Of a DNA stretch of 64,000 bases, positions 57,377-64,000 are shown piece after piece; position 1 is the first letter of the stretch, and every line of letters starts with the position of its first letter. The notes below the pieces were generated by a model, which saw only the letters and a program-made list of their open reading frames with translations, was not told where the DNA came from and did not search any database. The position numbers and the translations under genes were made by a program. Source of the stretch: Pseudoduganella buxea (lineage in GTDB: Bacteria > Pseudomonadota > Gammaproteobacteria > Burkholderiales > Burkholderiaceae_D); contig NZ_WNKZ01000018.1 of the NCBI RefSeq assembly GCF_009720835.1, positions 1 to 64,000 on the forward strand, written 5' to 3'.

Positions 57377-58150
57377 ATGTGCCGTGCTTCCAAACCGATC
57401 CGTGTAATGCCACTTGTCGCCGCCCTGATGTTGGCCGGCCCCGCGGGAACAGTGCACGCCGTCGATGGCGTCGTCCTGATCACGCAAGCGCGCGCGCTCG
57501 AGGGTGGCGTCACCCCGGGCGACGAGCCGGGCTTTCCCGTTACTATCTCGGAGCCCGGCAGCTACCGGCTCGCATCCGACCTTCGCGTGACAGTGCCGAG
57601 CGCCGGCGCTGTACTGGTGGCGTCCGCTCATGTGACACTCGATCTGAACGGCTTTACGATCTTCGGCATGCACAATGCCGGTTTTGGTATTGCTTATCGT
57701 AACGATGGCGACAACATGACGGTCGTGAAGAACGGCACGATTCGGGACGTGAACGCAGATGGTATCTACCTCGATGCCTTTGCGACGGTCAGCGATGTCG
57801 TCACCGCCTTGAATGGCGGCAGCGGTATGGTTGCGGGGCCATACGGTCTCATCACGAATTGCAAGGCCATCGGCAATCGCGGTGGTGGATTTTATGTAAC
57901 GCGCTCCATCATTTCGAACAGTCAGGCGGGCCATAACGAAGGGCGTATCGAACCCGAGTCAGGTATCGTGGCCTCCGAGTCTCTCGTCCTTGACAGCCGC
58001 ATCGATGGCAACCAGGTGTATGGCCTGGTTGCCGGGCGGTACACCGGCTACAGAGGAAATTATCTGGCGAACAATCGCTTGGGAGATCTCAGAAGTGGGC
58101 AGCGCATCCCATTGGGCCCCAATTCCTGCAGCCATGTCCTTTGTCGGTAA
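57377..58150 (+). CDS. Secreted right-handed beta-helix protein, paralogue 3
   Basis: A protein of 257 residues, 60 bp after paralogue 2, with AAAGGAAGAG upstream. The signal peptide core is PLVAALMLAGPAG, ending near VHA. The shared parts are VDGVVLITQARALEGGVTP, EPGFPVTISEPGSYRLASDL and DLNGFTIFGMHNAG; the helix carries Asn/Gly turns (VNADGIYLDA, GGSGMVAGPYG). The Cys tail is shorter, LGPNSCSHVLCR. The three genes probably arose by tandem duplication and are probably one operon; the hairpin beyond it may end it. Confidence 0.8.
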   Translation: MCRASKPIRVMPLVAALMLAGPAGTVHAVDGVVLITQARALEGGVTPGDEPGFPVTISEPGSYRLASDLRVTVPSAGAVLVASAHVTLDLNGFTIFGMHNAGFGIAYRNDGDNMTVVKNGTIRDVNADGIYLDAFATVSDVVTALNGGSGMVAGPYGLITNCKAIGNRGGGFYVTRSIISNSQAGHNEGRIEPESGIVASESLVLDSRIDGNQVYGLVAGRYTGYRGNYLANNRLGDLRSGQRIPLGPNSCSHVLCR

Positions 58151-58154
58151 TGAC

Positions 58155-58185
58155 AAAAAAAACGCCGGGCTTCCACCCGGCGTTT
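58155..58185 (-). terminator. Terminator between the beta-helix genes and rhlE
   Basis: A 10-bp stem (58160-58169 and 58176-58185) with a six-base loop; on the minus strand it is followed by a run of eight T. It serves rhlE and may also stop the beta-helix operon. Confidence 0.8.
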
Positions 58186-58209
58186 CATGCATCGATCTAG
58201 GCTATCGGA

Positions 58210-59670
58210 TCAGCGTTCGCCCCAAGGACGGCGCGGTGCGTCGGAACGCGGTGCGCTGTCGCGACGGAAGCCGCCGCCTTCCTTGCGGAAGGTGGTGCCT
58301 TCGGCGCTGCGGAAGGGCGCGCCTTCGCTGCGGAAGTGACCGCCTTCGCGCGGCGCGCCATCACGCGGTGCACCGGGCTTGCTGAAGCTGCGCTGGCCTG
58401 GCTTCGGGCCACGGCCTTCGCCTGGCTTCCAGCCTGGACGGGCAGCCGAGCGCGGTGGCGCCGTGCGCTTCGGCTCGAAACCTTCCACCACGTTGACGGG
58501 AATCGTCTGCTTGGTGAAACGCTCGATGCGCTTGACGTTCATGCCTTCGGCGTGGTTCACCAGCGAGATGGCGTGACCGTTGCGGCCGGCACGACCGGTG
58601 CGGCCGATACGGTGCACATAGTCTTCCGGGAACTTCGGCAGGTCGTAGTTGAACACGTGCGTGATGGTTGGCACGTCGATGCCGCGCGCTGCCACGTCCG
58701 TTGCGACCAGCACCTTGACGCTGCCGCGGCGCATGCTGTCGAGCGTACGGTTACGGGCGCCCTGGTGCATGTCGCCATGCAGTGCGGCGGCCGAGAAACC
58801 GGCGATGTTCAGGCGGTCGGCGATGGTGTCGGCGTCACGCTTGGTGGCGGTGAAGACGACGGCCTGGTCCAGCGACTCGTCGCGCAGCAGGTGATCGAGC
58901 AGGCGGTTCTTGTGCGACAGGTCGTCGACGAAGTGCACGCGCTGCGTGATGTTCTCATGCTTGTTGGCGGCCTGCATGATCTGGATGACCATCGGGTCCT
59001 TCGTGATACGGCGCGCCATATTGCCGACGACGCCGTCCAGCGTGGCCGAGAACAGCATGGTCTGGCGGTTGGCCGGGGTAGCGGCAACGATCTTCTCGAT
59101 ATCGTCGATGAAACCCATGTCGAGCATGCGGTCGGCTTCGTCCAGCACGAGGATCTGCAGCTGGGAGAAGTCGATCTTGCCCGATTCCATATGGTCGATC
59201 AGGCGGCCAGGCGTGGCGACGATGATTTCAGGATTGCGCGACAGCAGTTGCATCTGCTTCGGGTAAGGCATGCCGCCCAGGATCGACACGGCCTTGATGC
59301 GGCGCAGGTTGACGCTGTATTTGTCGGTATTCGTGGTGACCTGCAAGGCCAGTTCGCGGGTCGGGGTCAGCACCAGCATTTTTGGCTGGGCTGCCTTGAA
59401 GCGTGGGCGCTCGCCGCGTGCGGAAGCGGCCTGCTTTTCCTGGTTCGGCGTGCGGCCGGCCGCTTCCGGCTCGATTTCGGCGAGGCGGTGCAGCGAAGGC
59501 AGCATGAAGGCCGCCGTCTTGCCCGAGCCCGTTTGCGACGATACCAGCAGATCCTTGCCGGCGATGGCGGCCGGAACGGCCTGCTCTTGCACGGGGGTCG
59601 GCGCGGTGTAGCCGGCGTCAGTCAGGGCTTTCAGGATGGACGGGTTCAGGCCAAGTGTTTCAAAACTCAT
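58210..59670 (-). CDS. rhlE: DEAD-box ATP-dependent RNA helicase RhlE
   Basis: A protein of 486 residues. Motifs in order: a Q-motif near 20 (PTPVQEQAVPAAI), Walker A SQTGSGKTAAF, PTRELALQV, ATPGRLIDHM, DEAD box VLDEADRMLDMGF, SAT in FSATLDG, and the C-terminal ATDVAARGIDV and HRIGRTGRAG. A basic Arg/Gly-rich tail (about 385 onward) is typical of RhlE. It unwinds short RNA duplexes, with roles in ribosome assembly and cold growth in the family. A long 5' region (59671-60045) upstream may carry a temperature-controlled leader; this is inferred. Confidence 0.95.
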   Translation of the reverse strand: MSFETLGLNPSILKALTDAGYTAPTPVQEQAVPAAIAGKDLLVSSQTGSGKTAAFMLPSLHRLAEIEPEAAGRTPNQEKQAASARGERPRFKAAQPKMLVLTPTRELALQVTTNTDKYSVNLRRIKAVSILGGMPYPKQMQLLSRNPEIIVATPGRLIDHMESGKIDFSQLQILVLDEADRMLDMGFIDDIEKIVAATPANRQTMLFSATLDGVVGNMARRITKDPMVIQIMQAANKHENITQRVHFVDDLSHKNRLLDHLLRDESLDQAVVFTATKRDADTIADRLNIAGFSAAALHGDMHQGARNRTLDSMRRGSVKVLVATDVAARGIDVPTITHVFNYDLPKFPEDYVHRIGRTGRAGRNGHAISLVNHAEGMNVKRIERFTKQTIPVNVVEGFEPKRTAPPRSAARPGWKPGEGRGPKPGQRSFSKPGAPRDGAPREGGHFRSEGAPFRSAEGTTFRKEGGGFRRDSAPRSDAPRRPWGER

Positions 59671-60045
59671 GTATATCTTTCGTAAAAATCAGCGTTCGCG
59701 CAAACGCGGAACGCAACATAGCAACGCCAACCAAACGAAATGACTCTAGACAGCAAGAATAGAAATTTCGGCACAAAAGCTTTGCGCCGGGACGGTGTCA
59801 GATTGCGACACGCTGGGGCGGGGGGCTTTTTATAAGCGCCAATTGAATGTCGGAAGTCTCGGTGGAAATCCGGTACACCAATGCGCGAAGGCTTGCGATG
59901 CTGCTTTTGTAAGTGCTTTGTTTTTGTTTTTGCGTGCTGCCTGTTGCAGCGCACAAACAACACTATAACCGATATCGGCCGACTCTGCACACTTATCTAT
60001 TGCGTGCGTGCCCCGAAAGGGGCAAGCCGGCCGAATGGGGCGGTG
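59671..60045. other. 375-bp gap upstream of rhlE
   Basis: No gene is seen. The stretch is AT-richer than the neighbours. A GTGTC/GACAC pair occurs near 59795-59815, a weak member of the GGTGTC family. A GCCCC/GGGGC stem (60010-60023) just downstream of fabI is a possible weak terminator. The length suits a long rhlE 5' leader. Confidence 0.4.
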
Positions 60046-60837
60046 TTATTGGTAATCCGTGGCGTTCAGGCCCATCACGTGCGAGAAGCCGCCGTCCACG
60101 TAGATGATGTCGCCCGTGATGCCCGATGCCAGGTCGGACAGCAGGAAGGCGGCCGTATTGCCCACTTCCTCGATCGTCACGTTGCGGCGCAGCGGCGCGT
60201 GGCTGGCGGCAAAGCCCAGCAGCTTGCCGAAGTCCTTGATGCCGGACGCGGCCAGCGTCTTGATGGGACCGGCGGAAATGCCGTTCGAGCGGATGCCCTT
60301 CTGGCCCAGGTTTTCCGCCAGGTAGCGTACCGACGCTTCCAGCGAGGCCTTGGCCAGGCCCATCGTGTTGTAGTAGGGGATGGCGCGCACGGCACCCAGG
60401 TAGGACAGGGTCAGCAGCGACGAGCCTTCCTTCAGCAGGGGCAGCGCGGCCTTGGCCATGGCCGGGAAGCTGTAGGCGGAGATGTCATGGGCGATGCGGA
60501 AGTTCTCGCGCGACAGGCCATCCAGGAACTCGCCGGCGATCGCTTCGCGCGGGGCAAAGCCGATGGCGTGCACCAGGCCGTCCAGCTGCTGCCATTCCTT
60601 GCCCAGGTCGGCGAACAGCGCCTCGATCTGCTCGTCGCTGCCGACGTCGCAGTCGAACACCAGCTTGCTGCCGAACTCGGCGGCGAAATCGGTGATGCGA
60701 TCCTTGAAGCGCTCGCCCACGTAGGTGAACGCCAGCTCCGCGCCTTCGCGCTGGCATGCCTTGGCGATGCCGTAAGCGATCGAACGGTTCGACAGCAGGC
60801 CGGTGATGAGGATTTTTTTGCCTTGCAAGAAAGCCAT
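60046..60837 (-). CDS. fabI: Enoyl-ACP reductase FabI
   Basis: A protein of 263 residues from an ATG with TGGAG upstream. It has the SDR fold in its FabI form: [20 protein letters not shown] for NAD binding, the [10 protein letters not shown] segment, the active-site Tyr-x6-Lys ([10 protein letters not shown]), and the [10 protein letters not shown] substrate loop. It reduces the enoyl-ACP double bond, the last step of each fatty acid elongation cycle, and is the triclosan target in many bacteria. It appears monocistronic. Confidence 0.96.
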   Translation of the reverse strand: MAFLQGKKILITGLLSNRSIAYGIAKACQREGAELAFTYVGERFKDRITDFAAEFGSKLVFDCDVGSDEQIEALFADLGKEWQQLDGLVHAIGFAPREAIAGEFLDGLSRENFRIAHDISAYSFPAMAKAALPLLKEGSSLLTLSYLGAVRAIPYYNTMGLAKASLEASVRYLAENLGQKGIRSNGISAGPIKTLAASGIKDFGKLLGFAASHAPLRRNVTIEEVGNTAAFLLSDLASGITGDIIYVDGGFSHVMGLNATDYQ

Positions 60838-61033
60838 GATTACTCCAGTTGCCTACGGTGCCCGGGTGGTGGCGGCGCCGTCAGTGTTGGTTGTTGTTCT
60901 GTTGGTGGAGGCGGCCCGACAAGCGCTGGTCCCGCTACCGCAAGTCCGAGATTGTAGGGTCTGAACGGCATGGCTGCAAGCTTGCTCATGTCACTGCGGG
61001 GCTGCAAGCCGCCCGTGCCCTGGGCGCCACGTG

Positions 61034-61065
61034 AAAAAGCCGCGCGGCCCGAAGGCGGCGCGGCT
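61034..61065 (-). terminator. Rho-independent terminator of the transglycosylase gene
   Basis: AGCCGCGC (61038-61045) and GCGCGGCT (61058-61065) make an 8-bp stem; on the minus strand it is followed by TTTT. It lies about 30 bp after the stop. Confidence 0.75.
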
Positions 61066-61094
61066 CCCTGGAGCATTCGCGGCTTGGCGGCGGC

Positions 61095-62474
61095 TCAGTT
61101 GCGGGTCCTGCGCTTGGACGACTTGGCCGCCTCGCTGCGCGACACCCGTGCCTTGACCAGCTTGATGGGCGACTTCCCCTTGCCGGCGCTGGCGCTGGCG
61201 CGTTTGTAATTGCTGCGCGGTGCGGCGCGCTCGGCCGTGTCGAGGGCGACAGTGGCGTTTTCCGCGATCTCGACGGGAATATCCAGGTTGGCGCTGGTGG
61301 ACAGTTTCGGCACCAGGATGGTGGAGCCGGCTTTCAGCACGCCGCGCGACGGAATATTGTTGGCCTGGCGAATCACATCCGGCGTCGTGCGGAATTTCGA
61401 CGCCAGCGAGGCGATGCTCTCCCGTGCGCCCGTCACCTTGTGCGTGGTCCACGTCGACAGGGCGCGGCCCCACTGGGCCAGGTTCAGGTGGAATTTCTCC
61501 GCGTTTTCCTTCGGCAGCAGGATCTGGGTCTGCTCGCCGCCCGTGATGACCGGGCGATTGAACTGCGGATTCAAGGCCTTGAATTCGTCCACCGACAATT
61601 CGGCCAGCTGGGCGGCGATGGTCAGGTCGATATCGCTGGTCTTGTCGACGGCCGTGAAATAGGCCTCGTTCTGGATCTGCGGCAGCGTCAGGCCATAGCG
61701 GGCCGGATTGGCCACGACGTTCTTCAGCGCCTGCAGCTTCGGCACGTAGTTGCGCGTCTCGGCCGGCATCAGTGCGGACAGACCCTCGAAATCGGTGGGC
61801 TTGCCGGCGGCGCGATTCTTGGCGATGGCCTTCTGCACCGAGCCTTCGCCCCAGTTGTAGGCCGCCAGCGCCAGTTGCCAGTCGCCGAACATGTCATACA
61901 GGCGCTGCAGGTAGGTCAGGGCCGCGTCGGTCGACGCCAGCACGGAACGGCGGTCGTCCTTGAAGGCATTCTGCTTCAGGTTGAAGTCGCGGCCCGTGCC
62001 GGGCACGAACTGCCACAGGCCTGCGGCATTGGCCGATGACAGCGCCTGCGGGTTGAAGGCCGATTCGACGAAGGGCAGCAAGGCCAGTTCCGTGGGCATA
62101 TTGCGCTTTTCCAGTTCCGAGACCACGTGGAACAGGTACAGCGAGGCCCGCGCCGACGAGCGCGCCATATGATCGGGGCGCTCGGCATACCAGCTGGCAT
62201 GACGGGCCACGAGGGAATTGTTCAGGTCGGGAATGGCATAACCGGAGCGGATGCGGTTCCACACATCCGTTTCGCGGAAGGCCTCTTCCGACGGTGCGGC
62301 CTTGATAACGTTCTTGGAAGGGGAGGCGAAAGAGGTGGCAACTTCCGTTGCGGGCGCCTTTGCGGCGGAGGACAGCGCGACCGGCGGCTGGGAGGTGGCG
62401 GATTCGACCGCCCCGCAGATCGCCGGAGCCGCGAGAATCAGCGCCGCCAGCAGTGGGGTGTACTTAGTTCGCAT
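61095..62474 (-). CDS. mltD: MltD-like membrane-bound lytic transglycosylase (SLT + LysM)
   Basis: A protein of 459 residues with a signal peptide (LLAALILAAPAICGAV, possible lipobox Cys near 20). The SLT domain is at about 110-220: the catalytic Glu lies in PLVESAFNPQAL-like FVESAFNPQALS, followed by AAGLWQFVPGTGRDF and the AYNWGEGSVQ segment. One LysM-like repeat follows near 335-385 (ESIASLASKFRTTPDVIRQANN), and a basic tail ends the protein. It cuts glycan strands to anhydromuropeptides in the periplasm. The ribosome site is GGAAAG. It is divergent from the DUF1415 gene. Confidence 0.9.
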   Translation of the reverse strand: MRTKYTPLLAALILAAPAICGAVESATSQPPVALSSAAKAPATEVATSFASPSKNVIKAAPSEEAFRETDVWNRIRSGYAIPDLNNSLVARHASWYAERPDHMARSSARASLYLFHVVSELEKRNMPTELALLPFVESAFNPQALSSANAAGLWQFVPGTGRDFNLKQNAFKDDRRSVLASTDAALTYLQRLYDMFGDWQLALAAYNWGEGSVQKAIAKNRAAGKPTDFEGLSALMPAETRNYVPKLQALKNVVANPARYGLTLPQIQNEAYFTAVDKTSDIDLTIAAQLAELSVDEFKALNPQFNRPVITGGEQTQILLPKENAEKFHLNLAQWGRALSTWTTHKVTGARESIASLASKFRTTPDVIRQANNIPSRGVLKAGSTILVPKLSTSANLDIPVEIAENATVALDTAERAAPRSNYKRASASAGKGKSPIKLVKARVSRSEAAKSSKRRTRN

Positions 62475-62764
62475 AGCTTTCCATTGTTGTCGTCAAATGA
62501 AGATCGGCTGGTTCCGCGAGTGAAGGCGAGGCTGATTCACTGCAGAGCTAACCGGACAGACTACCAATTTAAACGTGGAGTCTACGGGCCTTGTCGGGTC
62601 GCCGTCAAGAAATATGTCGGCACGGTTACAAATAAGATGGTCGGGAGACTTGTCGTTTTATACCGTAAAGATGTGCGCGAAATAACTAGAGATGACGGAA
62701 AATGGCAGAAGCGACAGCGATTGCGTAAAATGCGGGTTCGCATCTTAGATCAAGGAAGTTTCTT

Positions 62765-63325
62765 ATGAGCACCCCCGCCGTGGACCACGCCGCCGCCATC
62801 GCCGCCACCCAGGACTGGCTGGAAAAGGCCGTCATCGGCCTGAACCTGTGCCCCTTCGCCAAGGCCGTCCACGTCAAGAAGCAGATCCGCTACGTCGTCT
62901 CGGACGCCACCACGCCGGAAGAGCTGCTGGAACTGTTGATGGACGAGCTGCAAAGGCTGGCCGACACGCCGGCTGAACAGGTGGACACGACCTTGATCAT
63001 TCACCCATCCGTACTGTCAGACTTCGAGGACTACAATGAGTTCCTCGACGTTGCCGACGCGGCGCTGGAGGATATGGACCTGGTAGGCGAGCTGCAGGTC
63101 GCCAGCTTCCACCCGGACTATCAGTTCGCCGACACGGACAAGAACGACATCGGCAACTACACCAACCGCTCGCCATACCCGACCTTGCATCTGCTGCGCG
63201 AGGAAAGCGTCGAACGTGCCGTCGCCGCCTTCCCGGAGGCGGAGGAAATCTTCGAGAAGAATATCGAAACGATGGAACAGCTGGGTCACGAAGGCTGGGA
63301 CAAGCTGTTCCCGCAGGGGCATTGA
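62765..63325 (+). CDS. DUF1415 family protein
   Basis: A protein of 186 residues with AAGGAAG about seven bases upstream of the ATG. It has the DUF1415 pattern: TQDWLEKAVIGLNLCPFAKAV with the conserved Cys, TTLIIHPSVLSDFEDYNEFLD and ASFHPDYQFA, then the NRSPYPTLHLLREESV segment. The family is widespread in Proteobacteria and its role is unknown; some annotators suspect a thiol-based function because of the LCPFA motif, which is unproven. It overlaps the DUF1289 gene by one base, and the pair is conserved. Confidence 0.9.
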   Translation: MSTPAVDHAAAIAATQDWLEKAVIGLNLCPFAKAVHVKKQIRYVVSDATTPEELLELLMDELQRLADTPAEQVDTTLIIHPSVLSDFEDYNEFLDVADAALEDMDLVGELQVASFHPDYQFADTDKNDIGNYTNRSPYPTLHLLREESVERAVAAFPEAEEIFEKNIETMEQLGHEGWDKLFPQGH

Positions 63326-63534
63326 TGGCCGGCAAAGAGCTATCCGACGGCGACCTGCCCGAGCGTCCGGACACCCCTTGCGTGGCGGTCTGCTCGACCA
63401 CCTTCGACGACATCTGCCGCGGCTGCGGGCGCACCTATATGGAAGTGGCGCACTGGGTGTCGATGAGCCCGGAGCAAAAGGAGCTCGTCTGGCAGCGCAT
63501 CACGGCCCAGGGCTATCCCCGCCGCAACGGCTGA
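63325..63534 (+). CDS. DUF1289 family small Cys-rich protein
   Basis: A protein of 69 residues whose ATG at 63325 overlaps the DUF1415 stop (TGATG) and follows an AGGGG site. A four-Cys pattern, CVAVC and later CRGCG, suits a zinc or iron-sulfur site; the TYMEVAHWVSMSPEQKELVW helix follows, as in the family. The function is unknown. It is probably co-transcribed with the DUF1415 gene. Confidence 0.88.
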   Translation: MAGKELSDGDLPERPDTPCVAVCSTTFDDICRGCGRTYMEVAHWVSMSPEQKELVWQRITAQGYPRRNG

Positions 63535-63546
63535 CGCCAGCCTTGC

Positions 63547-63695
63547 ATCCGGTGTCAGCCACCTGAATCCATTGTCCGCCGAAAACATCCTGCTTCTAAA
63601 CCGGTGTCAGACCGCTGCGGCGGACCGGCCGGTTTCAAGGCAACTGGTTTCCTGCGAGCAGCCACAGCCGGCGAACCAGGTGGCTGACACCGGAT
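63547..63695. repeat. GGTGTC family repeats, locus 3 (19-bp inverted repeat)
   Basis: ATCCGGTGTCAGCCACCTG (63547-63565) and its exact complement (63677-63695) flank 111 bases that contain another GGTGTCAG copy (63603-63610). They lie between two convergent genes. Confidence 0.7.
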
Positions 63696-63722
63696 TCGCG
63701 GCCAGCGCTGCCGGCCTGCGGA

Positions 63723-64000
63723 TCAGTAGGAGCCGATGAAGTCCTTCTTGCCGATCTCGATGCCGTTGTGGCGCAGGATGTCGTAGGCCGTGGTGGCGTG
63801 GAAGAAGAAGTGGGGCAGGGCGTAGTGCAGCAGGTAGGTCTGGCCCGTGAAGTGCTTGGTCTTCTCGCCGCTGCCGGTGGTGATGGCGCGGTTGGCGCTG
63901 TGTTCGATCTCGCCCTGCGGCAGGCTGTCCAGGAAGGCCAGCGTCCTGGCGATGCGGCCCTTCAGGTCGGCGAAGGTTTTTTCCGTGTCCTCGTAGGCGG
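63723..64000 (-). CDS. DUF1993 family protein, C-terminal part (truncated at window edge)
   Basis: Only the last 92 residues are in the window, in a frame open from the right edge to the stop at 63723. The visible part is helical and includes AYEDTEKTFADLKGRIARTL, TGQTYLLHYALPHFFFHATT and the end GIEIGKKDFIGSY. These match the C-terminal half of DUF1993, a DinB-like four-helix protein; the His residues in the HYALPHFFFH stretch may bind a metal. The N-terminal half and start lie outside. Function unknown. Confidence 0.85.
   Translation of the reverse strand, partial: AYEDTEKTFADLKGRIARTLAFLDSLPQGEIEHSANRAITTGSGEKTKHFTGQTYLLHYALPHFFFHATTAYDILRHNGIEIGKKDFIGSY

Overview
The window is GC-rich, densely coded, double-membrane bacterial chromosome. 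Gene content (RND efflux, Ppx, OlsB-type ornithine-lipid acyltransferase, FabI, MltD, DUF1415, DUF1289, many c-di-GMP and two-component proteins, a sen locus, GGTGTC-type palindromic repeats) suggests a betaproteobacterium of the Oxalobacteraceae, Massilia/Duganella-like. That assignment is inference from gene content, not from a marker gene. I saw no rRNA, tRNA, prophage, insertion sequence or CRISPR array.

Layout. 1-3760: a truncated TonB-dependent receptor, a YfiR-family periplasmic protein and a CHASE8-type hybrid histidine kinase, fused end to end as one operon. 3767-5120: a ferredoxin-reductase-like flavoprotein with a sulfite-oxidase-like molybdoenzyme. 5308-6518: four small proteins of unknown function. 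6728-9453: an M16 protease pair, one subunit lacking the zinc motif. 9563-21779: a hotdog thioesterase and a signalling block (CHASE/PAS/GGDEF/EAL protein, a frameshifted GGDEF gene, Ppx, then a solute-binding protein, a hybrid kinase and a receiver protein that are translationally coupled). 21931-28001: an Ala/Lys-rich histone-like protein, OlsB and an RND pump. 28265-28552: a small HTH protein.

The centre (28698-44475) is the most interesting part. A five-gene PhnCDE-like ABC importer operon is divergent from egtD-egtB (hercynine and ergothioneine). After a second-type leucyl-tRNA synthetase gene and leuA comes a selenoneine locus: selD/senC and senB on the minus strand, divergent from senA. 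By known chemistry SelD makes selenophosphate, SenB makes a selenosugar, EgtD makes hercynine and SenA joins the two. The ABC importer is of the PhnD-like type that I associate with selenium genes, so 28.7-44.5 kb may be one selenium/sulfur-histidine-betaine region interrupted by leucine genes. leuA itself is preceded by a Leu-rich 27-residue leader ORF carrying five rare CTA codons, a likely attenuation control.

44567-54696: an S9 peptidase, a catalase-like protein, glutamate dehydrogenase, a LysR regulator, an MFS exporter with its MarR regulator and a candidate operator, a Tat-exported M15-type peptidase, an M23 peptidase and an L,D-transpeptidase. 54952-58150: a secreted protein with a PEP-CTERM-like tail, then three tandem paralogous secreted beta-helix proteins. 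58210-64000: RhlE helicase, FabI, MltD-like transglycosylase, DUF1415, DUF1289 and a truncated DUF1993 gene.
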